Source: an uncultured Collinsella sp. | Lineage (GTDB): Bacteria; Actinomycetota; Coriobacteriia; Coriobacteriales; Coriobacteriaceae | Direction of reading: 5' to 3' | Assembly: GCA_900549345.1 (NCBI GenBank) | Contig: UROC01000004.1 | Location: 1-56,939, forward strand | DNA: 56,939 nt | Part shown: positions 26,138 through 34,201 of the stretch, piece after piece | Numbering within the stretch: position 1 is the stretch's first letter | Layout: each line of letters starts with the position of its first letter | The notes under the pieces: generated by a model | Told to the model about the DNA's origin: nothing | What the model saw: only the letters and a program-made list of their open reading frames with translations | Database searches by the model: none | Program-made: the position numbers and the translations under genes

Positions 26138-28141
26138 ATGTCGAAGCAAGCGGTCGTTGGAATCTTGGCGCATGTCGATGCCGGCAAGACCACGCTGGCC
26201 GAGGCCATGTTGTTCAACGCGGGTCGCATTCGCAAGCGCGGCCGCGTGGACGATGGCGATTCGCATCTGGACACTAACACGATCGAGCGCGAGCGCGGCA
26301 TTACGATCTTCTCGTCGCAGGCCGTGCTCGACCATGGCGATACCCACGTCATGCTCGTTGATGCGCCGGGGCATGTCGATTTTTCTGCCGAGGCGGAGCG
26401 CACATTGCGCGCACTCGACTACGCGATTTTGGTTGTGGGCGCCAACGATGGCGTGCAGGGGCACACCGAAACCCTGTGGCGCCTGCTTGCGCGCTATGAC
26501 ATTCCGACGTTTATCTTCATCAACAAAATCGATTTGGAGCATCCCGGTCTCGATGCTTTGCTGGCACAACTTGGGCAGCGTCTTTCCGAGGGCTGCCTTG
26601 ATGCCGGCGAACTGCTGGCGGGCGGCGCCGTTCAGGAGGACGCTGCTGCGTTGGACGAGGCGGCGCTCGAGGAGTTTCTTGAGGCGGGTGAGCTTTCTGT
26701 TGCAACGCTGTCGCGCATGGTTGCCGAGCGCAAGCTATTTCCCTGCTTTGCCGGCTCGGCTCTCAAGGACCAAGGCGTGGACGAGCTGCTGGATGGCATA
26801 TGCGCGCTGATGCGCGAACAGGCGTGGCTCCCGGAGTTTGCCGCGCGCGTCTATCGCATCAGCCGCGGGGATCGTGGCGAGCGCTTGGCTTGGGTTAAAG
26901 TGACCGGCGGCACGCTGCATGCCAAACAGATGATTGACGGACGTTCCGGCGCCGAGGCATGGGAGCAGAAGGTCGATCAGGTCCGCATCTATAACGGCGA
27001 GAAGTATGAGCTTGCCCAAGAAGTTGCCGCTGGCGGTATTTGTGCCGTGACGGGTCTTGCGCACGTTCGCCCAGGGGACGCCTTGGGCGCGGAACCCGCG
27101 TGCGATGCGCCCGTCATTGCGCCAGTTCTCACCTATACGGTGCTTCCGGGCGAACACGACGTCCACACGGTGTTCAAAGCATTGACTGAGCTGGCGGATG
27201 AAGATCCTATGCTCGGCGTAAGCTGGAATACGCATCTCGAGCAGATTCATTTGCAGTTGATGGGCGCCGTGCAACTCGAGGTCGTACAGCGGGTGTTGGT
27301 CGATCGCTTTGGCCTTTCGGTTGAGTTTGAGTCTGGCGGCATTCTCTATAAGGAGACTATTTCGCAGCCGGTCGAGGGCGTGGGCCACTTTGAGCCGCTG
27401 CGCCACTATGCCGAGGTGCATTTGCGCCTGGAGCCGTTGCCAGCGGGTTCGGGCGTGCAGTTTGGCACCGTGACCTCGACCGACGAGCTCGATCTTAACT
27501 GGCAGCGTTTGGCACTCACCAACGCCATGGAGCGCGATCACCTGGGCGCGCTGACCGGCTCGCCCATCACCGATGTGCGCATTACGCTTACGGGCGGCCG
27601 CGCGCATGCCAAACACACCGAGGGCGGCGATTTTCGCCAGGCCACGTACCGCGCGATTCGCCAGGGTTTGATGCAGGCGCGTGAGGTCGGCGCAGCCGTG
27701 CTGCTGGAGCCGTGGTATCACTTTGAGCTCGAGGTGCCGGGGGAGTGCGTGGGCCGGGCGCTCTCGGATGCCACGCGCATGGGCGCCGAGTACAAGCCGC
27801 CGACGATGGCGGGAGACCGGGCGAAGCTTGTGGGTCGCGTGCCGGCATCCGAGGTGCAGGATTACGCGCTGGAGGTGGCTGCCTACACGAGTGGTCGTGG
27901 GCATCTGTACCTAGAGTTCGCTGGTTATGCGCTCTGCCACGACGCCGAGCGCGTCATCGAGGCGGCCGCCTATGAGCCCGAGGCCGATCTGCCCAATACG
28001 CCCGACTCGGTCTTTTGCGCCCACGGCGCCGGCTATACGGTCAAATGGTACGACGCACCCACCGCGGCGCACGTAAAGATCGACCCCACCACCTTCCGCC
28101 CCTATCGCCCCGCCGACGCAGAATTTTTCGGCCACATGTGA
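26138..28141 (+). CDS. TetM/EF-G-like translational GTPase (ribosomal protection protein family)
   Basis: 667 residues, close to the 640 of Tet(M)/Tet(O). G1 is AHVDAGKTTLAEAMLF, G2 lies in TIERERGITIFSS, G3 is DAPGHVDFSAEAERTL, and G4 is NKIDLEHPG. The RERGITI..GHVDF pattern and gene length match ribosomal protection proteins rather than EF-G. Start ATG has AGAGGAG upstream; an ORF ATG at 26069 does not. This looks like a chromosomal homologue common in Coriobacteriia, and it need not confer tetracycline resistance. The domain IV loop that decides drug release cannot be judged by eye. Its stop codon TGA lies inside a palindromic element. Confidence 0.82.
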   Translation: MSKQAVVGILAHVDAGKTTLAEAMLFNAGRIRKRGRVDDGDSHLDTNTIERERGITIFSSQAVLDHGDTHVMLVDAPGHVDFSAEAERTLRALDYAILVVGANDGVQGHTETLWRLLARYDIPTFIFINKIDLEHPGLDALLAQLGQRLSEGCLDAGELLAGGAVQEDAAALDEAALEEFLEAGELSVATLSRMVAERKLFPCFAGSALKDQGVDELLDGICALMREQAWLPEFAARVYRISRGDRGERLAWVKVTGGTLHAKQMIDGRSGAEAWEQKVDQVRIYNGEKYELAQEVAAGGICAVTGLAHVRPGDALGAEPACDAPVIAPVLTYTVLPGEHDVHTVFKALTELADEDPMLGVSWNTHLEQIHLQLMGAVQLEVVQRVLVDRFGLSVEFESGGILYKETISQPVEGVGHFEPLRHYAEVHLRLEPLPAGSGVQFGTVTSTDELDLNWQRLALTNAMERDHLGALTGSPITDVRITLTGGRAHAKHTEGGDFRQATYRAIRQGLMQAREVGAAVLLEPWYHFELEVPGECVGRALSDATRMGAEYKPPTMAGDRAKLVGRVPASEVQDYALEVAAYTSGRGHLYLEFAGYALCHDAERVIEAAAYEPEADLPNTPDSVFCAHGAGYTVKWYDAPTAAHVKIDPTTFRPYRPADAEFFGHM

Positions 28142-28165
28142 CAAAGGGACAGTCCCTTTGTCACA
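28137..28165. repeat. GGGAC-core palindrome overlapping the GTPase stop codon
   Basis: Perfect palindrome of 14-bp arms around one base (TGTGACAAAGGGAC, A, then the complement). The stop TGA of the TetM-like gene (28139-28141) is part of the left arm. Related copies with the same TGTGACAAAGGG arm lie at 29352-29384 and 31901-31935. Confidence 0.88.
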
Positions 28166-28170
28166 GGCTA

Positions 28171-28200
28171 TTGGTATAACTTGGTATAAGTTGGTATAAC
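28171..28200 (+). promoter_or_regulatory. Three 10-bp direct repeats TTGGTATAA(C/G)
   Basis: TTGGTATAAC, TTGGTATAAG and TTGGTATAAC sit head to tail, one helical turn apart, ending 34 nt before the AAA ATPase ATG. They contain TATAAC/TATAAG -10-like hexamers, so they may be stacked promoters, or binding sites of a protein that lines up on one DNA face. The 7-mer TTGGTAT is shared with the 25290 inverted repeat. Confidence 0.55.
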
Positions 28201-28234
28201 TATTACCAGGGTTTGCCAATCCGAGGAGGCCGAC

Positions 28235-29353
28235 ATGAATCCAAATCCCTTTAAGCCCACGGCTGGCAAGCGGCCTCCGATACTCATCGGTCGCGAGTCG
28301 GTCATCGAAGATTTCGAGGAAGGGCTCGATAACGGCGCCGGAGCGCCGGGTAGGCTCATGCTCATTACGGGAAACCGCGGCTGCGGCAAGACGGTTCTCC
28401 TGAGGGAGCTGCAACGTCTAGCCAATGAGCACGGATGGGCGGTTGTCTCCGATTCCGCTTCGCTTGGTTTATGCGACCGCTTGGCCGACGCACTCCGCTC
28501 GAATAAGCCCGTTGTGACGTCAATGGAGTTTGGCCCATCGTTTGGACGGATGTCGGTTGAGGCGGCGCGGGCAAAGGGCGAGACGTTGCGAGGGCTGGTC
28601 AACGAACGTCTCAAGAAACTCGGTCCAGGCAAGGGTATTCTGTTTGCGATTGACGAGGCTCAACCTGCGTCTATCGAGGAACTGGCGGCTCTTGCCGTTC
28701 TCTATCAGCAGGTGCTCGGAGACCAGGATGCCACGGGCTTGCCCGATAGCGACCAGCGCGGTCTTGCGCTGGTCTTTGCCGGCTTGCCCAGCATGGTTGA
28801 CGATCTGCTCGAAGAGCCGAGCGTGACGTTTTTGCGACGTGCCCAGCAGCGTACGTTGGGGACGATTTCTTTGCCCAAGGTGCGCGATTCGTATATCCAG
28901 ACGGTCGAGTGTGCCGGTCTTTGCGTTGATGCGGAGACGGCGGACCTTGCGGCGCGCAAGAGCATGGGGCATCCCTATATGGTTCAGCTGGTGGGATATT
29001 ACATGTGGCGGTCTGCTGTCCGGCGTGGCTCGCAAGTCATTGAAAGGCGCGATGTCGAGGATGGCCATGCGGATGCCATCTTTGAGTTCTACGAAGCGGT
29101 TGACGCACCTCTGTATTACGGGCTGCGCACCCCACAGCGCCTTTTTATCGAGGCCATGGCGGTTGACGAGGGCAAGCTGACGCGCATGGCGGATATCATT
29201 GAGCGCTGCGATCGCACTCAGAGCTGGGCGAGTAAATATCGCGCAAGCCTGATTCGCGAGCGCGTCATCGAGGCTGCCGGATACGGCCTCGTCCGGTTTA
29301 CCGTGCCCATGCTGGGCGCGTACATTCGCGACCGTATTTTATGGCACGAGTGA
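28235..29353 (+). CDS. Orphan AAA+/STAND-like ATPase with C-terminal winged helix
   Basis: 372 residues. Walker A GNRGCGKT (46-53), Walker B ILFAIDE (135-141), a sensor-like LVFAGLPSMVDDLLEE segment, and a C-terminal part (about 285-370) that looks like a winged helix (IIERCDRTQSWASKYRASLIRERVIE). The layout resembles Orc1/Cdc6-like and archaeal-type ATPases found as single genes in bacteria. Its partner is unknown. It is transcribed toward the UvrA-like gene, 52 nt away across a hairpin element. GAGGAGG lies before the ATG. Confidence 0.8.
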   Translation: MNPNPFKPTAGKRPPILIGRESVIEDFEEGLDNGAGAPGRLMLITGNRGCGKTVLLRELQRLANEHGWAVVSDSASLGLCDRLADALRSNKPVVTSMEFGPSFGRMSVEAARAKGETLRGLVNERLKKLGPGKGILFAIDEAQPASIEELAALAVLYQQVLGDQDATGLPDSDQRGLALVFAGLPSMVDDLLEEPSVTFLRRAQQRTLGTISLPKVRDSYIQTVECAGLCVDAETADLAARKSMGHPYMVQLVGYYMWRSAVRRGSQVIERRDVEDGHADAIFEFYEAVDAPLYYGLRTPQRLFIEAMAVDEGKLTRMADIIERCDRTQSWASKYRASLIRERVIEAAGYGLVRFTVPMLGAYIRDRILWHE

Positions 29354-29384
29354 TGTGAAAAAGGGACAGCCCCTTTGTCACATC
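29352..29384. repeat. GGGAC-core hairpin at the AAA ATPase stop
   Basis: Arms GATGTGAAAAAGGG and CCCTTTGTCACATC (one mismatch) around ACAGC. The left arm begins within the stop codon of the ATPase gene (29351-29353). Confidence 0.85.
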
Positions 29385-29405
29385 CAATCAACAGGAAGGG
29401 AAGCG

Positions 29406-31898
29406 ATGACGGTGTCGCAACAACCAAGCGCTATCGAGGTACGTGGCGCACGTGTCCATAACCTCAAGGACATCGATATCGATATTCCGCTGGGAAGGCT
29501 CGTGGGCATTGCCGGCGTGTCAGGTTCGGGCAAGAGCTCGCTGGCGCTGGGAGTGCTCTATGCCGAGGGCTCGCGCCGTTACCTGGAGGCGCTCAGCACC
29601 TATACCCGCCGTCGGCTGACGCAGGCCGAACACGCTCAGGTGGACGAGGTACTGCACGTGCCGGCGGCGCTCGCATTGCATCAGCGCCCCAGCGTGCCGG
29701 GCGTGCGATCGACCTTTGGCACCATGACCGAGCTCAACAACAGCCTGCGCCTGCTCTTTAGCCGCTGCGCCCATCACGTGTGCCCGCATTGCGGGGCGCG
29801 TGTGGAGCCGAGTCTTAACGTGGCCGCAGGCCTGTCGCTCACGTGTTCGACATGCGGCCGCGAGTTCTACGCGCCGAGTGCCGAGGATTTGGCTTTCAAT
29901 AGCGGCGGTGCATGCCCCACCTGTGGCGGTACCGGCGTCATGCGCGAGGTGGACGAGGAGAGCCTGGTGCCCGACGAGTCAAAGACAATCAACGAGGGCG
30001 CGGTGCTTCCCTGGGGCACGCTCATGTGGGATCTGATGAAGCAGGTGGCCGGCGAGATGGGCGTGCGCACCGACGTGCCGTTTAGCCAGCTCACGCCTCA
30101 AGAGCGCGACATCGTGTTCCATGGTCCGGCGGTTAAGAAGCACATTCTCTACGTTCCCAAAAATGGCGAGGGCGCCACGCCGCTCGACTTTACCTATTAC
30201 AACGCCGTCTATACCGTCGAGAATGCGCTCGCCAAGGTTAAGGACGACAAGGGGCTTAAACGCGTGGCACGCTTTTTGTGCGAGGGGCCGTGTCGCGATT
30301 GCGGCGGTACGCGTCTTTCCGACGCCGCGCGCCAGCCCCAGGTGCGCGGTATCAATCTGGCGCAGGCGGCAGCCATGACGCTGGGCGAGGCGATTGAGTG
30401 GGTGCGCGGAGTGCCCGCATCCTTGCCGACCGAGATGCGGCCCATGGCGACGGATATCTGCGATTCGTTTTTGAGCACGGCGCGTCGCCTGGTTGACCTG
30501 GGGCTCGATTACCTTTCCCTCGACCGCGCCGGTGCCACGCTGTCGACGGGCGAGCGCCAGCGCGTGCAGCTTGCCCGCGTGGTGCGCAACCGATCGACGG
30601 GCGTGCTGTATGTGCTGGACGAGCCTTCGATTGGCTTGCATCCCGCGAACGTCGACGGCCTGGTAGGCGTGATGCGCGATCTGGTGGACGACGGCAACAC
30701 CGTGGTTGTTGTCGACCACGATACGCGCGTGCTGGCAGAAGCCGACTATCTGGTCGAGATGGGCCCCGTTGCCGGAGCAGACGGCGGTCATGTAATCGCC
30801 GCCGGTACGGTATGTGAGGTCGAGCAATCGCAGGGTAGCCGCATCGCGCCGTTCTTGCGCTCGGACCCCAAGCGTCTGCGCCCGCAAGTGACTGACGACG
30901 AACTGTTCGACCAAGGCCATATCCGCATGGCGACCGGTGCCATCCATACCGTCAAACCGCTCGAAGTCGATATCCCGCGCGGCCGCCTTGTCGCGGTAAC
31001 GGGCGTTTCGGGTTCGGGCAAGACGACGCTGGTGCTCGAGACGCTCATCCCAGCACTCAAGGCGCAGGCAGTCGGCGAGCGCCTGCCAGGGCACGTGCGT
31101 TGGGTCGATGCCGAGGGTATTGCGCGCGCCAACCTGATTGACGCCACGCCCATTGGCGCCAACGTACGCTCGACGGTGGCGACCTATGCCGACATCCATG
31201 ATGAGCTGCGCCGCGCCTTCGCCCGTACGCCCGAGGCCAAGGCGGCAGGATATAAAGCGGGTGCCTTTAGCTACAACACTGGCGCTTTGCGTTGCCCCAC
31301 GTGCGATGGCACGGGCTCGATATCACTTGACGTGCAGTTTTTGCCCGATGTCGAGATCGTCTGTCCTGCATGTCGCGGCTCGCGTTATGCAGACGCGGCT
31401 TCGCATATTCATCGCGAGGGCAAGGACGGGAGCTTGCCGACGTTGCCGCAACTTATGGATATGAGCGTGGATGAGGCCCTCGACGCGACCGTCGGACTCA
31501 AGAAGGTTCAGGTGCGTTTACAGACCTTGCGCGACCTGGGCTTGGGTTATCTCACGCTTGGTGAGCCCACGCCGGCGCTTTCGGGCGGCGAGGCGCAGCG
31601 CCTTAAGCTTGCGAGCGAGATGGGCCGCGTGCAGGACGATGCCGTATTCGTATTCGACGAGCCCACGATCGGCCTGCATCCGCTCGATGTTCAGGTGTTG
31701 CTGAGTGTGTTTGATGGCCTTGTTGCCAAGGGCGCCACGGTTATCGTGATCGAACACGACCTCGACCTTATCCGTAACGCCGATTACGTGATCGACATGG
31801 GCCCGGGCGGCGGTGACGCGGGCGGGCAAATCGTCTGCGCCGGCACGCCGGGCGACATCGTGGCCTGCCCCGCAAGCATCACCGGCCGCTACCTATAA
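29406..31898 (+). CDS. UvrA paralogue lacking the UvrB-binding insert (UvrA2/DrrC-like)
   Basis: 830 residues against about 950 for UvrA. Two ABC domains with Walker A GVSGSGKSS (about 38-46) and GVSGSGKTT (about 534-542), signatures LSTGERQRVQLARVV and LSGGEAQRLKLASEM, Walker B LYVLDEPSIGLHP and VFVFDEPTIGLHP, and zinc-binding pairs CPHCG/CSTCG, CPTCGGTG, CPTCDGTG/CPACRGSRY. Only about 40 residues separate the RSTFGTMTELNNSLRLLFSR block from the CPTCGGTG zinc module, where UvrA carries its UvrB-binding domain. Such class II UvrA proteins act in drug tolerance or damage responses independent of UvrB. ATG 29406 has AGGAAGGG upstream. Confidence 0.87.
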   Translation: MTVSQQPSAIEVRGARVHNLKDIDIDIPLGRLVGIAGVSGSGKSSLALGVLYAEGSRRYLEALSTYTRRRLTQAEHAQVDEVLHVPAALALHQRPSVPGVRSTFGTMTELNNSLRLLFSRCAHHVCPHCGARVEPSLNVAAGLSLTCSTCGREFYAPSAEDLAFNSGGACPTCGGTGVMREVDEESLVPDESKTINEGAVLPWGTLMWDLMKQVAGEMGVRTDVPFSQLTPQERDIVFHGPAVKKHILYVPKNGEGATPLDFTYYNAVYTVENALAKVKDDKGLKRVARFLCEGPCRDCGGTRLSDAARQPQVRGINLAQAAAMTLGEAIEWVRGVPASLPTEMRPMATDICDSFLSTARRLVDLGLDYLSLDRAGATLSTGERQRVQLARVVRNRSTGVLYVLDEPSIGLHPANVDGLVGVMRDLVDDGNTVVVVDHDTRVLAEADYLVEMGPVAGADGGHVIAAGTVCEVEQSQGSRIAPFLRSDPKRLRPQVTDDELFDQGHIRMATGAIHTVKPLEVDIPRGRLVAVTGVSGSGKTTLVLETLIPALKAQAVGERLPGHVRWVDAEGIARANLIDATPIGANVRSTVATYADIHDELRRAFARTPEAKAAGYKAGAFSYNTGALRCPTCDGTGSISLDVQFLPDVEIVCPACRGSRYADAASHIHREGKDGSLPTLPQLMDMSVDEALDATVGLKKVQVRLQTLRDLGLGYLTLGEPTPALSGGEAQRLKLASEMGRVQDDAVFVFDEPTIGLHPLDVQVLLSVFDGLVAKGATVIVIEHDLDLIRNADYVIDMGPGGGDAGGQIVCAGTPGDIVACPASITGRYL

Positions 31899-31900
31899 CC

Positions 31901-31935
31901 GAATGTGACAAAGGGACAGTTCCTTTGTCACATTC
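31901..31935. repeat. GGGAC-core palindrome supplying the trmL stop codon
   Basis: Perfect 14-bp arms GAATGTGACAAAGG / CCTTTGTCACATTC around GACAGTT. It lies two bases after the UvrA-like stop and contains the TGA (31928-31930) that ends the convergent trmL gene on the other strand. Confidence 0.9.
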
Positions 31936-32527
31936 CCGGAAAGCCTGTTTGGCGCAGGGCCTCGTAGAGGACGATGGCGGCGCTGTTGGAGAGGTTGAGA
32001 GCGCTGATGCGGTAGTCGTCCGGGTCGACGAAGTTGCCGCAGATATCCTGTCGAAGGATGGCTTCGTGGCTGTCCTCGGTATGCCCGAGCGACTCCTCGT
32101 GGGCCTCCCAGGCGTCGGCGTTTTCGAGCGAGTCGCAATCGCGCAACATGGGGATGCGCTCGCAGCGCTCGGGCGCCGCGGCAAGCAGTGACTCGGGAAT
32201 CCCCGAGCTCTCGCTGCCAAAGACCAAAAAGTCACCGTCGCGGTAGGTACTTTGCGCATAGATGCGGCGCGCCTTTTTGGTCAGCAGATGCAGGCGTTCA
32301 TCGGCGGGGGAGAGGCCGTTGCACGTAAGGAAATCCTCCCAGCCGGCATAGGTCGTCACGTCCAAGTTTTGCCAGTAGCCCAGGCCGGCGCGACGCACCG
32401 TCTTGTCGTCGAGCGAAAAGCCCAGCGGCTCCACCAGGTGCAGGCGGGTACCGGTGACCACGCAGGTACGGCCGATATTGCCCGTATTGGCCGGAATCTC
32501 GGGCGCATACAGCACGATATTGAACAT
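31928..32527 (-). CDS. trmL: tRNA (cytidine/uridine-34-2'-O)-methyltransferase TrmL
   Basis: 199-residue SPOUT methyltransferase that 2'-O-methylates the wobble base of tRNA-Leu. N-terminus MFNIVLYAPEIPANTGNIGRTC, the VEPLGFSLDDKTVRRAGLGYW block, LVFGSESSGIPE (knot, SAM site) and ISALNLSNSAAIVLYEALRQTGF are all diagnostic. AAGGAG precedes the ATG at 32527. The C-terminal residues GM and stop codon come from the hairpin element at 31901-31935. Ordinary family members are about 155-170 residues, so this one is slightly longer in the middle (DAWEAHEESLGHTEDSHEAI region). Confidence 0.93.
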   Translation of the reverse strand: MFNIVLYAPEIPANTGNIGRTCVVTGTRLHLVEPLGFSLDDKTVRRAGLGYWQNLDVTTYAGWEDFLTCNGLSPADERLHLLTKKARRIYAQSTYRDGDFLVFGSESSGIPESLLAAAPERCERIPMLRDCDSLENADAWEAHEESLGHTEDSHEAILRQDICGNFVDPDDYRISALNLSNSAAIVLYEALRQTGFPGM

Positions 32528-32550
32528 GAATCTCCTTGGCTCAGAACGAA

Positions 32551-32589
32551 AAACCACCACGAAGGGGACAGGCACCTTCGTGGTGGTTT
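32551..32589. repeat. GGGAC-core hairpin, CCACCACGAAGG-stem subfamily
   Basis: Perfect 15-bp arms AAACCACCACGAAGG (32551-32565) / CCTTCGTGGTGGTTT (32575-32589) around the loop GGACAGGCA. Same GGGGACAG core as other elements here, with a completely different stem. Located between the zinc GTPase gene and trmL on their shared strand, so it could also act as a transcription attenuator between them. Confidence 0.88.
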
Positions 32590-32625
32590 GGCGGTTACGT
32601 GGCAGAAAATGCTCGCTTCGATAGC

Positions 32626-33756
32626 CTAGGCGCGGTGCCAGTCGGTCAGACAGGCATCGAGGGAGGCGATGAGCGCGTCCTTGTCCATGTGACGGCCGAT
32701 GATGCACAGGCTCGTCATGCGGTCGCCCGTCTCGTCGTCCCAAATCTGCATGATCTCGGGGTTCTCGTCGATGATCTTCTGCTTCTCGCCCTCGGGCGCC
32801 GAATCGACAAACAGACCGTTCTCCATCAGGCGCATCTGGTGGCCGGCCTGCTCGAACATGTAGCACATGTCCGGATCGCCGGTCTGCCACAGCGGACCCT
32901 TGACGCGGATGACCTCGTCGGGCCACTCTTGCTCAACAAAATCGGTGAACTTCTGCAGGTCAAACGGCTTGCGGCGCGAGTACACAAAGGTCTCGATGTC
33001 GTACTCGAGCACCTCGGGGTCGTCGTGCTCCTCGGGATGCTCCATGGCCTCGATCCAGGCGGCGGAGTTGTAGGCGCGCATAAAGTCGAAGCGGCCGGTG
33101 TCGAGCAGCTCCTCCATGGGGACCTCGCCGTTTTGAGCCTCGACAATCACGGCGTCCTTCTGCAGGCTGCGCACGATGGCCTTAAGCTCTGCGATCTGCT
33201 CGGGGGTGACGGTGTCAGTCTTATTAAGAATCAGCGTGGAGCAAAACTCGATCTGCTGGATGAGCAGGCTCTCGATGTCGTCCTCGTCGATATCCTCGGC
33301 TAGCAGGTCGCGACCGCCGTTGAACTCGTCGTACATGCGGGCGCAGTCGACCACGGCCACGATGTTGTCGAGCGCGAGCTTGGGCTCGCCGCCCACCTTG
33401 GCCTCGTCGCAGAAGCTCGAGATGGTGTAGGCGATGGGGATGGGCTCGCAAATACCCGAGGCCTCGATGATGATGTAGTCGAACTTGCCCGAATCGGCGA
33501 TGCCCTGCAGCTGGTTGGCCAGATCGTCCGAAAGCGTGCAGCAGATGCAGCCGTTGGTGAGCGGGATGAGGTCGTCGGTCTCGGAAAGGCCGCCGTCGGC
33601 GATAAGGCTGGCGTCGACGTTGATCTCGCCGATATCGTTGACGATCACGGCGGCGCGGATGCCGCCGTCGTTAGCGAGGATGTGGTTGAGCAGCGTGGTC
33701 TTGCCGGCACCGAGGTATCCGGTAAGCATGATGATCTTCACGGGTCTGTTGGGCAT
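32626..33756 (-). CDS. COG0523 (CobW/G3E family) GTPase, probable zinc chaperone
   Basis: 376 residues. Walker A GYLGAGKTT (13-21), the metal-binding NGCICCTL (C70, C72, C73), a NKTD G4 motif (LILNKTDTVTPEQ), and the CobW C-terminal domain. COG0523 proteins deliver zinc, cobalt or iron using GTP; the cysteine motif is intact. The ATG at 33756 lies after AAAGGAGG; the longer frame starting seven codons earlier would place its start over that site. The C-terminal extension (DENPEIMQIWDDETGDRMTSLCIIGRH) is conserved in the gut clade. Target metal unknown. Confidence 0.87.
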   Translation of the reverse strand: MPNRPVKIIMLTGYLGAGKTTLLNHILANDGGIRAAVIVNDIGEINVDASLIADGGLSETDDLIPLTNGCICCTLSDDLANQLQGIADSGKFDYIIIEASGICEPIPIAYTISSFCDEAKVGGEPKLALDNIVAVVDCARMYDEFNGGRDLLAEDIDEDDIESLLIQQIEFCSTLILNKTDTVTPEQIAELKAIVRSLQKDAVIVEAQNGEVPMEELLDTGRFDFMRAYNSAAWIEAMEHPEEHDDPEVLEYDIETFVYSRRKPFDLQKFTDFVEQEWPDEVIRVKGPLWQTGDPDMCYMFEQAGHQMRLMENGLFVDSAPEGEKQKIIDENPEIMQIWDDETGDRMTSLCIIGRHMDKDALIASLDACLTDWHRA

Positions 33757-33842
33757 GTGCCCTCCTTTGTTAGACATGGCTTACAGTTAAATCTTATGCC
33801 AAACGCCTGCTCTTATACCCACGCGCCGGCAAATAACACAGG

Positions 33843-34184
33843 CTACTCCCAGGCTCCCCACACATCGGGGCAATAACCGACGGTGGCCTTCTTGCCGTTG
33901 CGCACGATGGGCTCGGCCAGAACCTGCTGGTTCTCGAGCAGCTTATCAAAGCGCTGGCTGGGGGTGAGGTGCTGGATGAGTGCGAGCGTCTCCTCGTCCT
34001 TGGCTTTGGGGTTGAGCAGCTTGTCGATGCCGCCGACCGCCTGCATCACGCTCGTGAGCTCGCCCTTGCTCATCTCCCTTTCCTTAAGGTCGATAAACTG
34101 CACCTTAATGCGTCGCTCCTTAAAATAGCGCTGGGCCTTCTTGGTATCGAAGGACTTCTTAGTCCCGAAAATTTGAATATTCAT
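33843..34184 (-). CDS. ArsC/Spx-like thioredoxin-fold protein without the active-site cysteine
   Basis: 113 residues of the ArsC/YffB/Spx family (thioredoxin-like fold). N-terminus MNIQIFGTKKSFDTKKAQRY; the family normally has a redox-active cysteine in the position of S11 or so (pattern KxCxTxKKA). The remaining landmarks, LLNPKAK and QVLAEPIVRNGKKATVGYCPDVW, are present. Only one cysteine remains (near the C-terminus). Probably not a classical arsenate reductase. It is upstream of the COG0523 gene on the same strand, with about 86 nt between them. Confidence 0.8.
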   Translation of the reverse strand: MNIQIFGTKKSFDTKKAQRYFKERRIKVQFIDLKEREMSKGELTSVMQAVGGIDKLLNPKAKDEETLALIQHLTPSQRFDKLLENQQVLAEPIVRNGKKATVGYCPDVWGAWE

Positions 34185-34201
34185 ATCTATGTTCCGCCGT
34201 T

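Noticed and set aside
26138..28141. Calling the gene a tetracycline resistance determinant
   Set aside because: Family membership is clear, but this type of chromosomal GTPase is found without resistance, there are no mobile-element borders, and its base composition matches the surroundings.
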